Positions 56,452 to 64,000 of a stretch of DNA of 64,000 bases are shown piece after piece. Position 1 is the first letter of the stretch; each line of letters opens with the position of its first letter. The notes below the pieces were generated by a model. That model was not told where the DNA came from. It saw only the letters and a list, made by a program, of their open reading frames with translations, and searched no databases. Source of the stretch: Pedobacter psychrotolerans (GTDB taxonomy: Bacteria; Bacteroidota; Bacteroidia; Sphingobacteriales; Sphingobacteriaceae); contig NZ_SLWO01000004.1 of the NCBI RefSeq assembly GCF_004340665.1, positions 1-64,000 on the forward strand. The letters run 5' to 3'. Both the position numbers and the translations under genes were made by a program.

Positions 56452-58014
56452 GTGAAGACAGCACACGATTATATTTTGCCAGCAAGTTCTGAATGGGATA
56501 TCATTATCATTGGAGGAGGCGCTACGGGTTTAGGTACAGCCCTTGACGCGGTAACCCGTGGCTTAAAAACATTGCTCGTAGAACAATCAGACTTTGCAAA
56601 AGGTACATCCAGTCGCAGTACAAAACTGGTACATGGTGGTGTCCGGTACCTCGCACAGGGTGATATCGGCTTAGTTAGGCGTGCGTTAAAAGAGCGTGGA
56701 CTTTTACAATTAAATGCCAATCACCTGGTAAACAAAGAGGCTTTTATCATTCCATGCTACGATTGGTTCTCCATTATTAAATATTTAACAGGCTTAACAC
56801 TTTATGATTGGCTAGCTGGTAAATTCTCATTTGGTAAATCTAAGTTTCTTTCTAAAAAAGAAACACTCATTTTAATGCCTGGCATCAAATCAAAGGGCTT
56901 AAAAGGTGGAGTAATCTACTATGATGGAAAATTTGATGATGCTCGTTTAGCCATAAATATTGCTCAAACAGCTGTAGAACAAGGCGCAAAACTTTGCAAT
57001 TATACTAAGGTAATCGGATTAATTAAAAATAACAGCGATGAAGTAACTGGTGTAAAAATCTTGGATACACTCAGCGGAAAAATAGCAGAAGCGCGAGGAA
57101 AAGTGATCATTAATGCCACTGGTGTATTTGTAGATGATATTTTACAAATGAATAATCCACTATCAAAAAAAATAGTAAGACCCAGTCAAGGTGTGCATAT
57201 TGTTATTGATCAGGCATTCCTAAACACAAATGCTGCATTAATGATCCCTAAAACATCTGATGGAAGGGTTCTTTTTGCAGTCCCTTGGCATAACCATCTT
57301 TTAGTAGGCACCACTGATACACCATTAGATGCCCATGATTTAGAACCCAGAGCTTTAAAAGAAGAAGTTGATTTTATCTTGAATACGGCCAGCACTTATT
57401 TTGAAAGGGCGCCACTTAAAAAAGATATACTAAGCGTATTTTCTGGCTTACGCCCACTTGCCGCACCAACAAATGGCGATAAAAATAGCACCAAAGAAAT
57501 CAGCCGAGACCATAAACTTATTGTTTCTGCCAAAGGATTAATTACCATTACTGGTGGTAAATGGACAACTTATAGAAACATGGCGGAGGAAACCGTTGAT
57601 TTAGCCATCAGCCATGCACAATTAAAAGCAGAGAAATGCAAGACTCAAAATTTGAAAATTCACGGCTGTAGTGCTTTCAAGGCAGATCATTACTTAGATA
57701 TTTATGGTTCAGATCGTAAAGAAATAGAAAAACTTGCTATTGAGCTGCCGGAATATAACCGGAAACTTCACCCCGCATTTCCAGATACAGAGATCCAAGT
57801 AGTATGGGCGGCGAGGTATGAAATGGCCAAAACTGTTGAAGATGTACTAAGCAGAAGATTGCGGATCTTATTTATTGATGCCAAGGCTGCAAAACTAATG
57901 GCACCGATAGTTGCAACCATTCTTGCTTCCGAACTTAATAAAGATGAAACCTGGGAACACGAACAGATTATAGATTTTAATCAACTGGCTGATGGTTATA
58001 TTTATACATCTTAA
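56452..58014 (+). CDS. glpD: Glycerol-3-phosphate dehydrogenase, FAD-dependent
   Basis: 520 residues from a GTG start. The FAD motif IIIIGGGATGLGTALDAVTRG and the GlpD block GTSSRSTKLVHGGVRYL are present; LFAVPWHNHLLVGTTDT and ITGGKWTTYRNMAEE follow, and the C-terminal domain is full length. It oxidises glycerol-3-phosphate to DHAP at the inner membrane and feeds electrons to quinone. It is the first gene of the glycerol operon, 45 bases before glpK. Confidence 0.96.
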   Translation: MKTAHDYILPASSEWDIIIIGGGATGLGTALDAVTRGLKTLLVEQSDFAKGTSSRSTKLVHGGVRYLAQGDIGLVRRALKERGLLQLNANHLVNKEAFIIPCYDWFSIIKYLTGLTLYDWLAGKFSFGKSKFLSKKETLILMPGIKSKGLKGGVIYYDGKFDDARLAINIAQTAVEQGAKLCNYTKVIGLIKNNSDEVTGVKILDTLSGKIAEARGKVIINATGVFVDDILQMNNPLSKKIVRPSQGVHIVIDQAFLNTNAALMIPKTSDGRVLFAVPWHNHLLVGTTDTPLDAHDLEPRALKEEVDFILNTASTYFERAPLKKDILSVFSGLRPLAAPTNGDKNSTKEISRDHKLIVSAKGLITITGGKWTTYRNMAEETVDLAISHAQLKAEKCKTQNLKIHGCSAFKADHYLDIYGSDRKEIEKLAIELPEYNRKLHPAFPDTEIQVVWAARYEMAKTVEDVLSRRLRILFIDAKAAKLMAPIVATILASELNKDETWEHEQIIDFNQLADGYIYTS

Positions 58015-58059
58015 TATCATGTATACTCCATATTAAGCCAAACAGTAACTAACCAAATC

Positions 58060-59553
58060 ATGATGAATAAGTATATTTTATCTTTAGATCAGGGAACAAC
58101 AAGTTCAAGAGCAATCATTTTTAATCATAACGGCGAAATTGTAGCCATTGCTCAAAAAGAATTTAGACAGATTTATCCTCAGGCGGGTTGGGTGGAACAC
58201 GATCCTTTAGAAATCTGGTCTACACAATTAACTGTTGCCACAGAAGCCATTATTAAAGCAGGTTTATCTGTATTTGATATTGATTCTATAGGCATTACCA
58301 ATCAAAGAGAAACCACTGTAGTTTGGGATAGGGAAACCGGACAACCTGTATATAATGCCATTGTTTGGCAAGACAGACGCACTTCCCAGTATTGTGACGA
58401 TATTAAAGCAAAAGGGCTGTCTGATTTAATACAAAAGAAAACCGGCTTAATCATAGATTCATATTTTTCAGCAACTAAGGCAAAATGGATTCTTGAAAAT
58501 GTAGATGGTGCAAGAGAAAAAGCTGAAGAAGGCAAGCTTGCCTTCGGTACAATAGATACGTGGCTAATCTGGAAGCTAACCGCCGGAAAAACCTTTGTTA
58601 CGGATGTTACCAATGCTTCTAGAACCATGCTCTACAATATTCATACGCTGGAATGGGACGATGAGCTTACAGAATTATTTGGGATTCCTAAAAGCATGTT
58701 GCCAAAAGTCAAATCATCTAGTGAGGTATATGGTGAAACTGCAGGTAAAATTCTAGCCGCAAAAATACCGATTGCAGGAATTGCAGGTGATCAGCAATCT
58801 GCCCTCTTTGGACAAATGTGTACAGAAATCGGAATGGTTAAAAACACCTATGGTACGGGCTGTTTTATGCTGATGAATATTGGTGAGACACCTAAAACAT
58901 CTTCTAATAATTTGTTAACTACTATTGCATGGCAAATAAATGGTCAGGTTAATTATGCTCTTGAAGGAAGTATATTTATTGGAGGCGCTGTAGTACAATG
59001 GCTAAGAGATGAATTGGGAATGATTTCCAAATCAGCTGATGTGGAAACACTGGCACAACAGGTAAAAGACACTAATGGTGTTTATATTGTCCCTGCATTT
59101 GCGGGTCTGGGTGCTCCCCATTGGGATCAGCATGCAAGAGGAACCATTACTGGCCTAACCCGTGGCACCAATAAAGCACATATCGCCAGGGCGGCATTGG
59201 AGAGTATTGCTTTCCAAACGATGGACGTATTAAAAGCGATGGAAGCTGACGCCGGAATAGAAATTACGGAATTACGAGTTGATGGCGGCGCAACCAGAAA
59301 TAATCTTTTGATGCAATTTCAGGCAGATCTTTTAAAAAGCATTGTAGTAAGACCTGAAATTACGGAAGTTACTGCCTTGGGTGCTGCTTACCTCGCAGGT
59401 TTGGCTACAGGTTATTGGGATAGTATTGAACAAATCAGGTCGCAGTGGAAGATAGACCAAACGTTTAAAGCCGAGGAAGGCATAGATAATACCGCAAGAA
59501 TTAAAGGCTGGAACCGTGCCATAAAAGCCGCAAGAGTTAGTGCTACAGATTAA
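58060..59553 (+). CDS. glpK: Glycerol kinase
   Basis: 497 residues. FGGY-kinase motifs: [52 protein letters not shown], and [21 protein letters not shown]. It phosphorylates glycerol that enters through the channel encoded by the next gene, giving glycerol-3-phosphate for GlpD. The ATG-ATG start is close to the preceding stop. Confidence 0.97.
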   Translation: MMNKYILSLDQGTTSSRAIIFNHNGEIVAIAQKEFRQIYPQAGWVEHDPLEIWSTQLTVATEAIIKAGLSVFDIDSIGITNQRETTVVWDRETGQPVYNAIVWQDRRTSQYCDDIKAKGLSDLIQKKTGLIIDSYFSATKAKWILENVDGAREKAEEGKLAFGTIDTWLIWKLTAGKTFVTDVTNASRTMLYNIHTLEWDDELTELFGIPKSMLPKVKSSSEVYGETAGKILAAKIPIAGIAGDQQSALFGQMCTEIGMVKNTYGTGCFMLMNIGETPKTSSNNLLTTIAWQINGQVNYALEGSIFIGGAVVQWLRDELGMISKSADVETLAQQVKDTNGVYIVPAFAGLGAPHWDQHARGTITGLTRGTNKAHIARAALESIAFQTMDVLKAMEADAGIEITELRVDGGATRNNLLMQFQADLLKSIVVRPEITEVTALGAAYLAGLATGYWDSIEQIRSQWKIDQTFKAEEGIDNTARIKGWNRAIKAARVSATD

Positions 59554-59583
59554 ATACAATTTGAATTTATAACATATTAACTG

Positions 59584-60315
59584 ATGACAGAATTTGTTGC
59601 AGAATTAATAGGAACAGCCCTGCTCATTCTTTTAGGTAACGGTGTAGTGGCTAACGTGGTGCTGAAGGGTACGAAGGGAAATAACAGCGGATGGATGGTT
59701 ATTACAACAGCTTGGGGATTAGCTGTTTTTATAGGTGTGGTCATCGCGGCACCTTACAGTGGCGCACACCTCAATCCGGCAGTTACCATTGCCTTAGCCA
59801 TCGCTCAGAAATTTGACTGGATTAAAGTGCCTTACTATATTCTAGCCCAGCTGTGCGGGGCGATGTTAGGCTCATTTTTAGTTTGGGTAATGTATAAAGA
59901 TCATTTTGATGCGACAGATGATCAAAATTTAAAAGCTGCTCCATTTGCCACCTCACCAGCCATTAGGAATTTTAAATCCAATCTTTTTTCTGAAATTATT
60001 GGAACTTTCGTACTGATCTTCGTTATATTTTATTTTACCAACGCAGAAATGGGGAGTGATAAAACACCTATTGGCCTAGGTTCATTAGGAGCCTTACCTG
60101 TAGCATTTCTGGTTTGGGTAATTGGTTTAGGCCTTGGTGGTACTACGGGCTATGCCATTAACCCCGTAAGAGATTTAGGGCCTAGAATTATTCATGCCAT
60201 AATCCCAATGAAAGGAAAAGGAAGCAGTGACTGGTCTTACGCATGGGTTCCTATTGTAGGCCCATTTATTGGCGCGATACTGGCCGCCTTACTCTATATG
60301 ACTTTACAAATCTAA
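59584..60315 (+). CDS. glpF: Glycerol uptake facilitator
   Basis: 243 residues, six membrane helices. The first pore motif is SGAHLNPAVTIALA; the second reads NPV rather than NPA (GYAINPVRDLGPR). The wide Trp (TAWGLAV) and Gly (GLGLGG) positions of the selectivity filter fit glycerol rather than water, in contrast to the AqpZ at 19286. It follows glpK by 30 bases and completes the glpDKF operon. Confidence 0.93.
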   Translation: MTEFVAELIGTALLILLGNGVVANVVLKGTKGNNSGWMVITTAWGLAVFIGVVIAAPYSGAHLNPAVTIALAIAQKFDWIKVPYYILAQLCGAMLGSFLVWVMYKDHFDATDDQNLKAAPFATSPAIRNFKSNLFSEIIGTFVLIFVIFYFTNAEMGSDKTPIGLGSLGALPVAFLVWVIGLGLGGTTGYAINPVRDLGPRIIHAIIPMKGKGSSDWSYAWVPIVGPFIGAILAALLYMTLQI

Positions 60316-60381
60316 AAGATTGTTGTCCGCTCATTTTGTTATCATAAGAGGAAATCTACAGCTACTGTTGAAGTCTAACCA

Positions 60382-60410
60382 TTGTCGAATTCATAATTTT
60401 ATTATCTTTG
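60382..60410 (+). promoter_or_regulatory. Promoter of the exonuclease/CBS operon
   Basis: TTG at 60382-60384, 18 bases, TATCTTTG at 60403-60410: a complete Bacteroidota promoter, giving a leader of about 45 bases. Confidence 0.75.
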
Positions 60411-60461
60411 AAATGAAGACAAGTATGATATATTTGCTGTCCCTAACCTAAATATAACGAA

Positions 60462-61142
60462 TTGCACAACTTTTTTCTTTTTATAGATACCGAGACATCT
60501 GGCTTACCGAAAAACTGGCGTGCACCTTATTCTAAAGAAAACAATTGGCCGCACGTATTACAGATTGCATGGATCATTTTTGATGAAAATTATGATGAAA
60601 TCAAACGAGCAAATCATTACATCAAAAATGATGGTTTTATCATTGATAAGGCAGCACAAAAAATCCATCATATAACCGATGATTTTTTAAAAATCCACGG
60701 TGAACCAATCGAGCCCATCATGTTATCATTATGTGAAGATATGGAACGATTCAATCCCCTGGTTATTGGTCACTTTATAGAATTGGATTTTCATATGGTA
60801 AATGTTGAACTTAATCGATTAGGCCTGGAAAGTATTTTCAAATCATCAACTTTCTATTGCACCATGAAAACCAGTGCAGATTATGTAACCAATTCCATTA
60901 TCAGCCACCTTAAATTAGATAAATTTTACACCATTTTATTTAATGAAGAACCTGAAGAAAGTCATAATGCACTTACTGATGCATTAAATACTTCAAAAAT
61001 TTTCTTTCATTTACTGCAGGATAAAAAAATAAGCATATCTTCCATTTATAAACAAGAACACACCTTCATTAAAGTAGAAGAAATAGAGCGTTCATTATTT
61101 AGACGTATTTTACAGAAAATATTTCCATGGATAATAAGTTAG
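60462..61142 (+). CDS. DEDDh 3'-5' exonuclease (DnaQ-like)
   Basis: 226 residues from a TTG start; the promoter at 60382-60410 leaves no upstream ATG in frame. Exo motifs: FIDTETSG (DxE), VIGHFIELDFHMV (exo II Asp) and SHNALTDALNT (HxxxxD). It resembles the proofreading-type exonucleases that stand alone, not a polymerase subunit. It overlaps the CBS/DUF294 gene by 16 bases, so the two are coupled; known neighbours of such pairs act in signalling or nucleotide metabolism, but the substrate is unknown. Confidence 0.85.
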   Translation: MHNFFLFIDTETSGLPKNWRAPYSKENNWPHVLQIAWIIFDENYDEIKRANHYIKNDGFIIDKAAQKIHHITDDFLKIHGEPIEPIMLSLCEDMERFNPLVIGHFIELDFHMVNVELNRLGLESIFKSSTFYCTMKTSADYVTNSIISHLKLDKFYTILFNEEPEESHNALTDALNTSKIFFHLLQDKKISISSIYKQEHTFIKVEEIERSLFRRILQKIFPWIIS

Positions 61143-62578
61143 CAGATAAAATATATACCTCGAGAATTGGCGATATTACCTTTAAAAAAATTGTGAGCTG
61201 TTCTCCTGATACTCCTGTATATCAAGCCGCTATCAAAATGGCCGATCATAAAACCAGCTGCTTGTTTATTGAAGATGGTAATGGATCATTTAAAGGCTTT
61301 GTAACAGATATTATTCTTCGTGATGAAGTCATTGCCAAGCGAATTGATCCTCAAATCGCAATTAGTGAAGTAATGGATCCGAATATTGTAACCATTGTAC
61401 CTGAAGCATTTGTTTACGAAGCCATACTGATGATGTTCAGTAAAAAATCAAGATACTTATTAGTCAATGACAATGGTAATTATGTAGGGTTTTTAAGCCG
61501 CAACAGGCTTTTAAGCGAACAGGCAGAATCACCTTTAGTATTTATTCAGTCCGTTAAATCTGCAGTAAACACTTCTGATTTAAAATCTAAATGGCAAAAG
61601 GTGCCGCATATTGTTGCCCAGCTTTTAGACAGAGGTGTACATGCCAAGATTGTGAATGAAGTGGTTACCACTATCGCAGATACCATTTCTCTAAAAATTA
61701 TAGAAGAGGTAATCGCTAAGCTGGGTCAACCGCCGGCCAAGTTTGTATTTATGGTTTTGGGTAGTGAAGGAAGAAAAGAACTCAGTTTGAAAACCGATCA
61801 GGACAATGCTATTTTGTATGAAGATACACCAGAGGATCAAAGACCTGCGGTTCGCTCCTATTTTCTTGATTTTGCTACTCAAGTTTCAGATAAGTTAAAC
61901 TACGTTGGTTTCGTGTATTGCGATGGCGATTATATGGCTACAAATCCAAACTGGACTCATTCATTGGAGCACTGGAAATACAATTACAAAAACTGGATTG
62001 AAGAAGCACTTCCGGAAACAGCTGTAAAATTTGCCGCATTTTTTGATTGCAGGGCCATTTATGGAGACCTTTCCTTAATGACCAGTTTGAGAGTATTTGT
62101 GGATGAGGAACTTCAGAAGCCTATTGAAAAATTTTATGTTTATTTGGCAAAAAATGCTTTGCTATATGAGCCACCACTAACCTATTTCAGAAACATCAGA
62201 ACTCAGAAGATCGCAAAGCGTGAAGTTTTTGATATTAAAACAGCAATGACTCCTATTGTAGATTTGGCCAGGGTTTATGCTTTACAAAATAGAATTTTTC
62301 AAAAGGAAAACACAGGTGAGCGTTTAAAAGCTTTAAAGGAACTGGGGATTTTCAGCGAGAAACAATTCAATGAGCTTTCTCATGCTTATTACTATTTGAT
62401 GGGATTAAGATTGAAACACCAGGCGAATTTGATCATCAATGATCAGGCAATTCCAAATAACTTTATTGATATTGATTCGCTAAGCAAGATTGAAAAGGTA
62501 ACTTTAATAGAAATTTTTAAGATTATTTTAGACTTTCAGAGTGGAATCAGAATGAAGTTTACCAATAGTTTAAGTTAA
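61127..62578 (+). CDS. CBS-domain/DUF294 nucleotidyltransferase-like protein
   Basis: 483 residues. A CBS pair (about 15-135, DHKTSCLFIEDG and MFSKKSRYLLVNDNGNYVG) comes before a DUF294 nucleotidyltransferase-like domain with the GSEGRKELSLKTDQDNAILYED core (about 205-235, Gly-Ser and Asp-x-Asp) and a helical DUF294 C domain. The related PII-uridylyltransferase-like proteins move nucleotides; CBS domains sense adenine nucleotides. The GSEGRKE and DQD residues are present, so catalysis is possible. Target unknown; coupled to the exonuclease. Confidence 0.88.
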   Translation: MDNKLADKIYTSRIGDITFKKIVSCSPDTPVYQAAIKMADHKTSCLFIEDGNGSFKGFVTDIILRDEVIAKRIDPQIAISEVMDPNIVTIVPEAFVYEAILMMFSKKSRYLLVNDNGNYVGFLSRNRLLSEQAESPLVFIQSVKSAVNTSDLKSKWQKVPHIVAQLLDRGVHAKIVNEVVTTIADTISLKIIEEVIAKLGQPPAKFVFMVLGSEGRKELSLKTDQDNAILYEDTPEDQRPAVRSYFLDFATQVSDKLNYVGFVYCDGDYMATNPNWTHSLEHWKYNYKNWIEEALPETAVKFAAFFDCRAIYGDLSLMTSLRVFVDEELQKPIEKFYVYLAKNALLYEPPLTYFRNIRTQKIAKREVFDIKTAMTPIVDLARVYALQNRIFQKENTGERLKALKELGIFSEKQFNELSHAYYYLMGLRLKHQANLIINDQAIPNNFIDIDSLSKIEKVTLIEIFKIILDFQSGIRMKFTNSLS

Positions 62579-62580
62579 AA

Positions 62581-62713
62581 TCAGCCTTTCTGAAGACCAT
62601 AATATGCTCTTTATTATAGTTAATTTATGTAATAAATAACATTAATCTACTGGTTGGTATCTCACCAAACAGCTTAAGTTTTGTCTCATCAATCTGTTCA
62701 TACCATTGAATTT
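62581..62713. repeat. Direct duplication, unit 1
   Basis: Starts TCAGCCTTTCTGAAGACCATAATATG and ends TACCATTGAATTT. It matches unit 2 at 62760-62902 almost throughout, including GGTTGGTatcTCACCAAAC and AGCTTAAGTTTTGTCTCATC; unit 2 has a 9-base insertion. Confidence 0.75.
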
Positions 62714-62730
62714 ATACTCATGAGTTTTTC

Positions 62731-62749
62731 GGTTGGTGAGACACCAACC
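62731..62749. repeat. GGTTGGTG/CACCAACC palindrome
   Basis: Perfect 8-bp arms with an AGA loop (9 bp counting the flanking C/G), the same arms as at 20956-20974. Confidence 0.65.
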
Positions 62750-62759
62750 GATAAGGGAA

Positions 62760-62902
62760 TCAGACTTTCTGAAAGCCATAATATACTCTTCATTATGGTT
62801 AATTTATGTAATAAATAACATTAATCTACTTAGTCTACTGGTTGGTGTCTCACCAAACAGCTTAAGTTTTGTCTCATCAATCGGTTCATACCATTGAATT
62901 TG
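62760..62902. repeat. Direct duplication, unit 2
   Basis: Second copy of the 62581-62713 sequence, period 179 bases, with a few substitutions and the extra TTAGTCTAC. A full GGTTGGTG/CACCAACC palindrome (62731-62749) lies between the two copies. Confidence 0.75.
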
Positions 62903-63031
62903 TGAATATATTTTTTTCGTTTGGCATGACATCCATCCATAGATAGAAGGATTGGTTTCTATCATGATAAGTATTCTAAAGATTAAGAATTTGTCAATTG
63001 AAAACAACCGACTGAACTAACCACCCCCTGC

Positions 63032-63050
63032 CCCTCCTAAATTAGGAGGG
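63032..63050. repeat. CCCTCCTAA/TTAGGAGGG palindrome
   Basis: Perfect 9-bp arms around one base, preceded by CACCCC. Third member of the C-rich palindrome family in the window. Confidence 0.6.
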
Positions 63051-63154
63051 AAGTTTACCTCATAGCTGTATAAGGGGAACTACCAACTAATTTTCAGAAG
63101 AACCAAAGCGACTCTCACCAGATGGAAATTATATAATACAAATTCTACCAAACA

Positions 63155-63186
63155 AAAAAGAGTTCCGGAAAACCGGAACTCTTTTT
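63155..63186 (-). terminator. Terminator of the infC-rpmI-rplT operon
   Basis: AAAAAGAGTTCCGG and its complement around AAAA, with T runs on both sides; 30 bases past the rplT stop. Confidence 0.9.
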
Positions 63187-63215
63187 AAAATATGATTATC
63201 GCTAACGCGAAATTT

Positions 63216-63560
63216 CTATTTTACTGCATCAATTACAGCTTTGAAAGCTTCTGGGTGATTCATTGCTAAATCAGCCAATACTTTACGGTTTAAACCGATT
63301 TCTTTTGAAGCAAGTTTACCAATTAATTGAGAGTAAGAAATACCGTGCTGACGAGCACCTGCATTAATACGTTGGATCCATAATCCTCGGAATTCTCTTT
63401 TCTTAACTTTACGGTCACGGTATGCATATTGCAAACCTTTTTCTACTGTGTTTTTAGCAACCGTAAAAACTTTACTTCTTGCGCCCCAATAGCCTTTGGC
63501 CATATTAAGGACTTTTTTCCGTCTTCTTCTCGAAGCTACTGCGTTTACCGAACGTGGCAT
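63216..63560 (-). CDS. rplT: 50S ribosomal protein L20
   Basis: 114 residues, very basic, the standard L20 start [18 protein letters not shown] and conserved core [44 protein letters not shown]. It binds 23S rRNA early in assembly and, in many bacteria, also represses its own operon. Last gene of infC-rpmI-rplT. Confidence 0.98.
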   Translation of the reverse strand: MPRSVNAVASRRRRKKVLNMAKGYWGARSKVFTVAKNTVEKGLQYAYRDRKVKKREFRGLWIQRINAGARQHGISYSQLIGKLASKEIGLNRKVLADLAMNHPEAFKAVIDAVK

Positions 63561-63635
63561 GTTGTTGTTGTTTTTTGGTAAGCGGCGTTCCTTTTTCTCG
63601 GAAACTTAAGGCCTGATACCTGGTGAATTAATAAA

Positions 63636-63836
63636 TTACTTTCCGATGCAAAGCATACGTTTAACGTTACCTGAATCTGCATCTGTTACAATTCCTGCAT
63701 TTCCAAGAGCACGTTTACGTTTAGTACTCATCTTGGTTAAGATGTGACTTTTGTATGCTTTGTTTCTTTTGATTTTACCTGTTCCAGTAAGCGAAAAACG
63801 CTTTTTAGCACTGGAATTGGTTTTCATTTTTGGCAT
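63636..63836 (-). CDS. rpmI: 50S ribosomal protein L35
   Basis: 66 residues, basic, standard L35 pattern [35 protein letters not shown] truncated in no way. Middle gene of infC-rpmI-rplT, 75 bases before rplT and 29 bases after infC. Confidence 0.97.
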   Translation of the reverse strand: MPKMKTNSSAKKRFSLTGTGKIKRNKAYKSHILTKMSTKRKRALGNAGIVTDADSGNVKRMLCIGK

Positions 63837-63865
63837 AACCTGTTTTTTAATTTATAAACCTATTT

Positions 63866-64000
63866 TTATTTTTTTGCAACTTTAGGCGCAACTGTTAAGA
63901 ACATCCTCTTACCCTCTAACTTAGGCAATAATTCTACTTTACCCACATCTTCCAGGGCCTGAGCGAATTTCAATAATAAAATCTCTCCCTGTTCCTTGTA
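63866..64000 (-). CDS. infC: Translation initiation factor IF-3, C-terminal part
   Basis: The last 44 codons and stop, read on the minus strand: [16 protein letters not shown], then [17 protein letters not shown] near the end, the conserved tail of IF-3. The rest lies past the window edge. It heads the infC-rpmI-rplT operon; IF-3 binds the 30S subunit and checks start codons. Confidence 0.93.
   Translation of the reverse strand, partial: YKEQGEILLLKFAQALEDVGKVELLPKLEGKRMFLTVAPKVAKK

Larger units (their letters stand above)
62579..63215. other. Repeat-filled intergenic region before rplT
   Basis: 637 bases without a gene. It holds a 133-143 base direct duplication (62581-62713 and 62760-62902), three GGTTGGTG-type palindromes, one CCCCTC-type palindrome (63032-63050) and the rplT terminator. 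Both strands were read; only short broken frames appear. Confidence 0.65.

Noticed and set aside
62579..63215. CRISPR array
   Set aside because: There are only two long unequal units with a palindrome-bearing sequence, not short regular repeats with unique spacers, and no cas genes.

Overview
The window comes from a low-GC member of the Bacteroidota, most likely a Sphingobacteriaceae species of the Pedobacter type. Supporting signs are Bacteroidota-style promoters (TTG, about 18-20 nt, TAnnTTTG), GH92/GH76/GH125 mannosidases, an alpha-2-macroglobulin paired with PBP1C, a topoisomerase I with GRFGP-type C-terminal repeats, and few Shine-Dalgarno sites. No tRNA, rRNA or CRISPR array was seen.

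Layout. 1-456: the 5' end of an IS3-family element, with orfA broken by a frameshift. 457-1248: a very AT-rich leader. 1249-19036: a tightly packed nine-gene plus-strand operon, which is the standout feature. It has two large PUFA-synthase-like iterative type I PKS subunits (partial ER-like barrel, ER, KS, AT, ACP, ACP, KR; then KS, AT-like, DH, PPTase), a discrete ACP, an alpha/beta hydrolase, two paralogous GT1 glycosyltransferases, two paralogous condensation-domain-like acyltransferases and a small membrane protein. I read it as a pathway for an acylated, glycosylated polyketide lipid that I cannot assign to a known product.

19286-24397: aquaporin Z, a glutathione peroxidase, a repeat-rich gap, topA and a conserved small protein. 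24556-34497: a DUF4440-like secreted protein, the alpha-2-macroglobulin/pbpC envelope pair, a YhhN-family membrane protein and a small unknown. 34790-41245: GH76, GH125 and GH92 alpha-mannosidases around a DUF1624-like membrane acyltransferase, with no SusC/SusD. 41490-46690: mnmA, a GH15 enzyme, an SDR, an AI-2E-family permease and a small unknown. 46845-49095: two response regulators and a PAS histidine kinase. 49431-54923: small membrane or secreted proteins, a DinB-family protein and a ChaA-type antiporter. 55093-60315: a receiver protein, a DeoR-family repressor, then glpD-glpK-glpF for glycerol use. 60382-62578: a promoter driving a DEDDh exonuclease and a CBS/DUF294 nucleotidyltransferase that overlap. 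62579-63215: duplicated, palindrome-rich spacer. 63216-64000: rplT, rpmI and the 3' end of infC on the minus strand.

Two dispersed palindrome families recur in the gaps: a CCCCTC/GAGGGG type (490, 21050, 63032) and a GGTTGGTG/CACCAACC type (20956, 62652, 62731, 62840). Family calls rest on motifs read by eye; no database search was possible.
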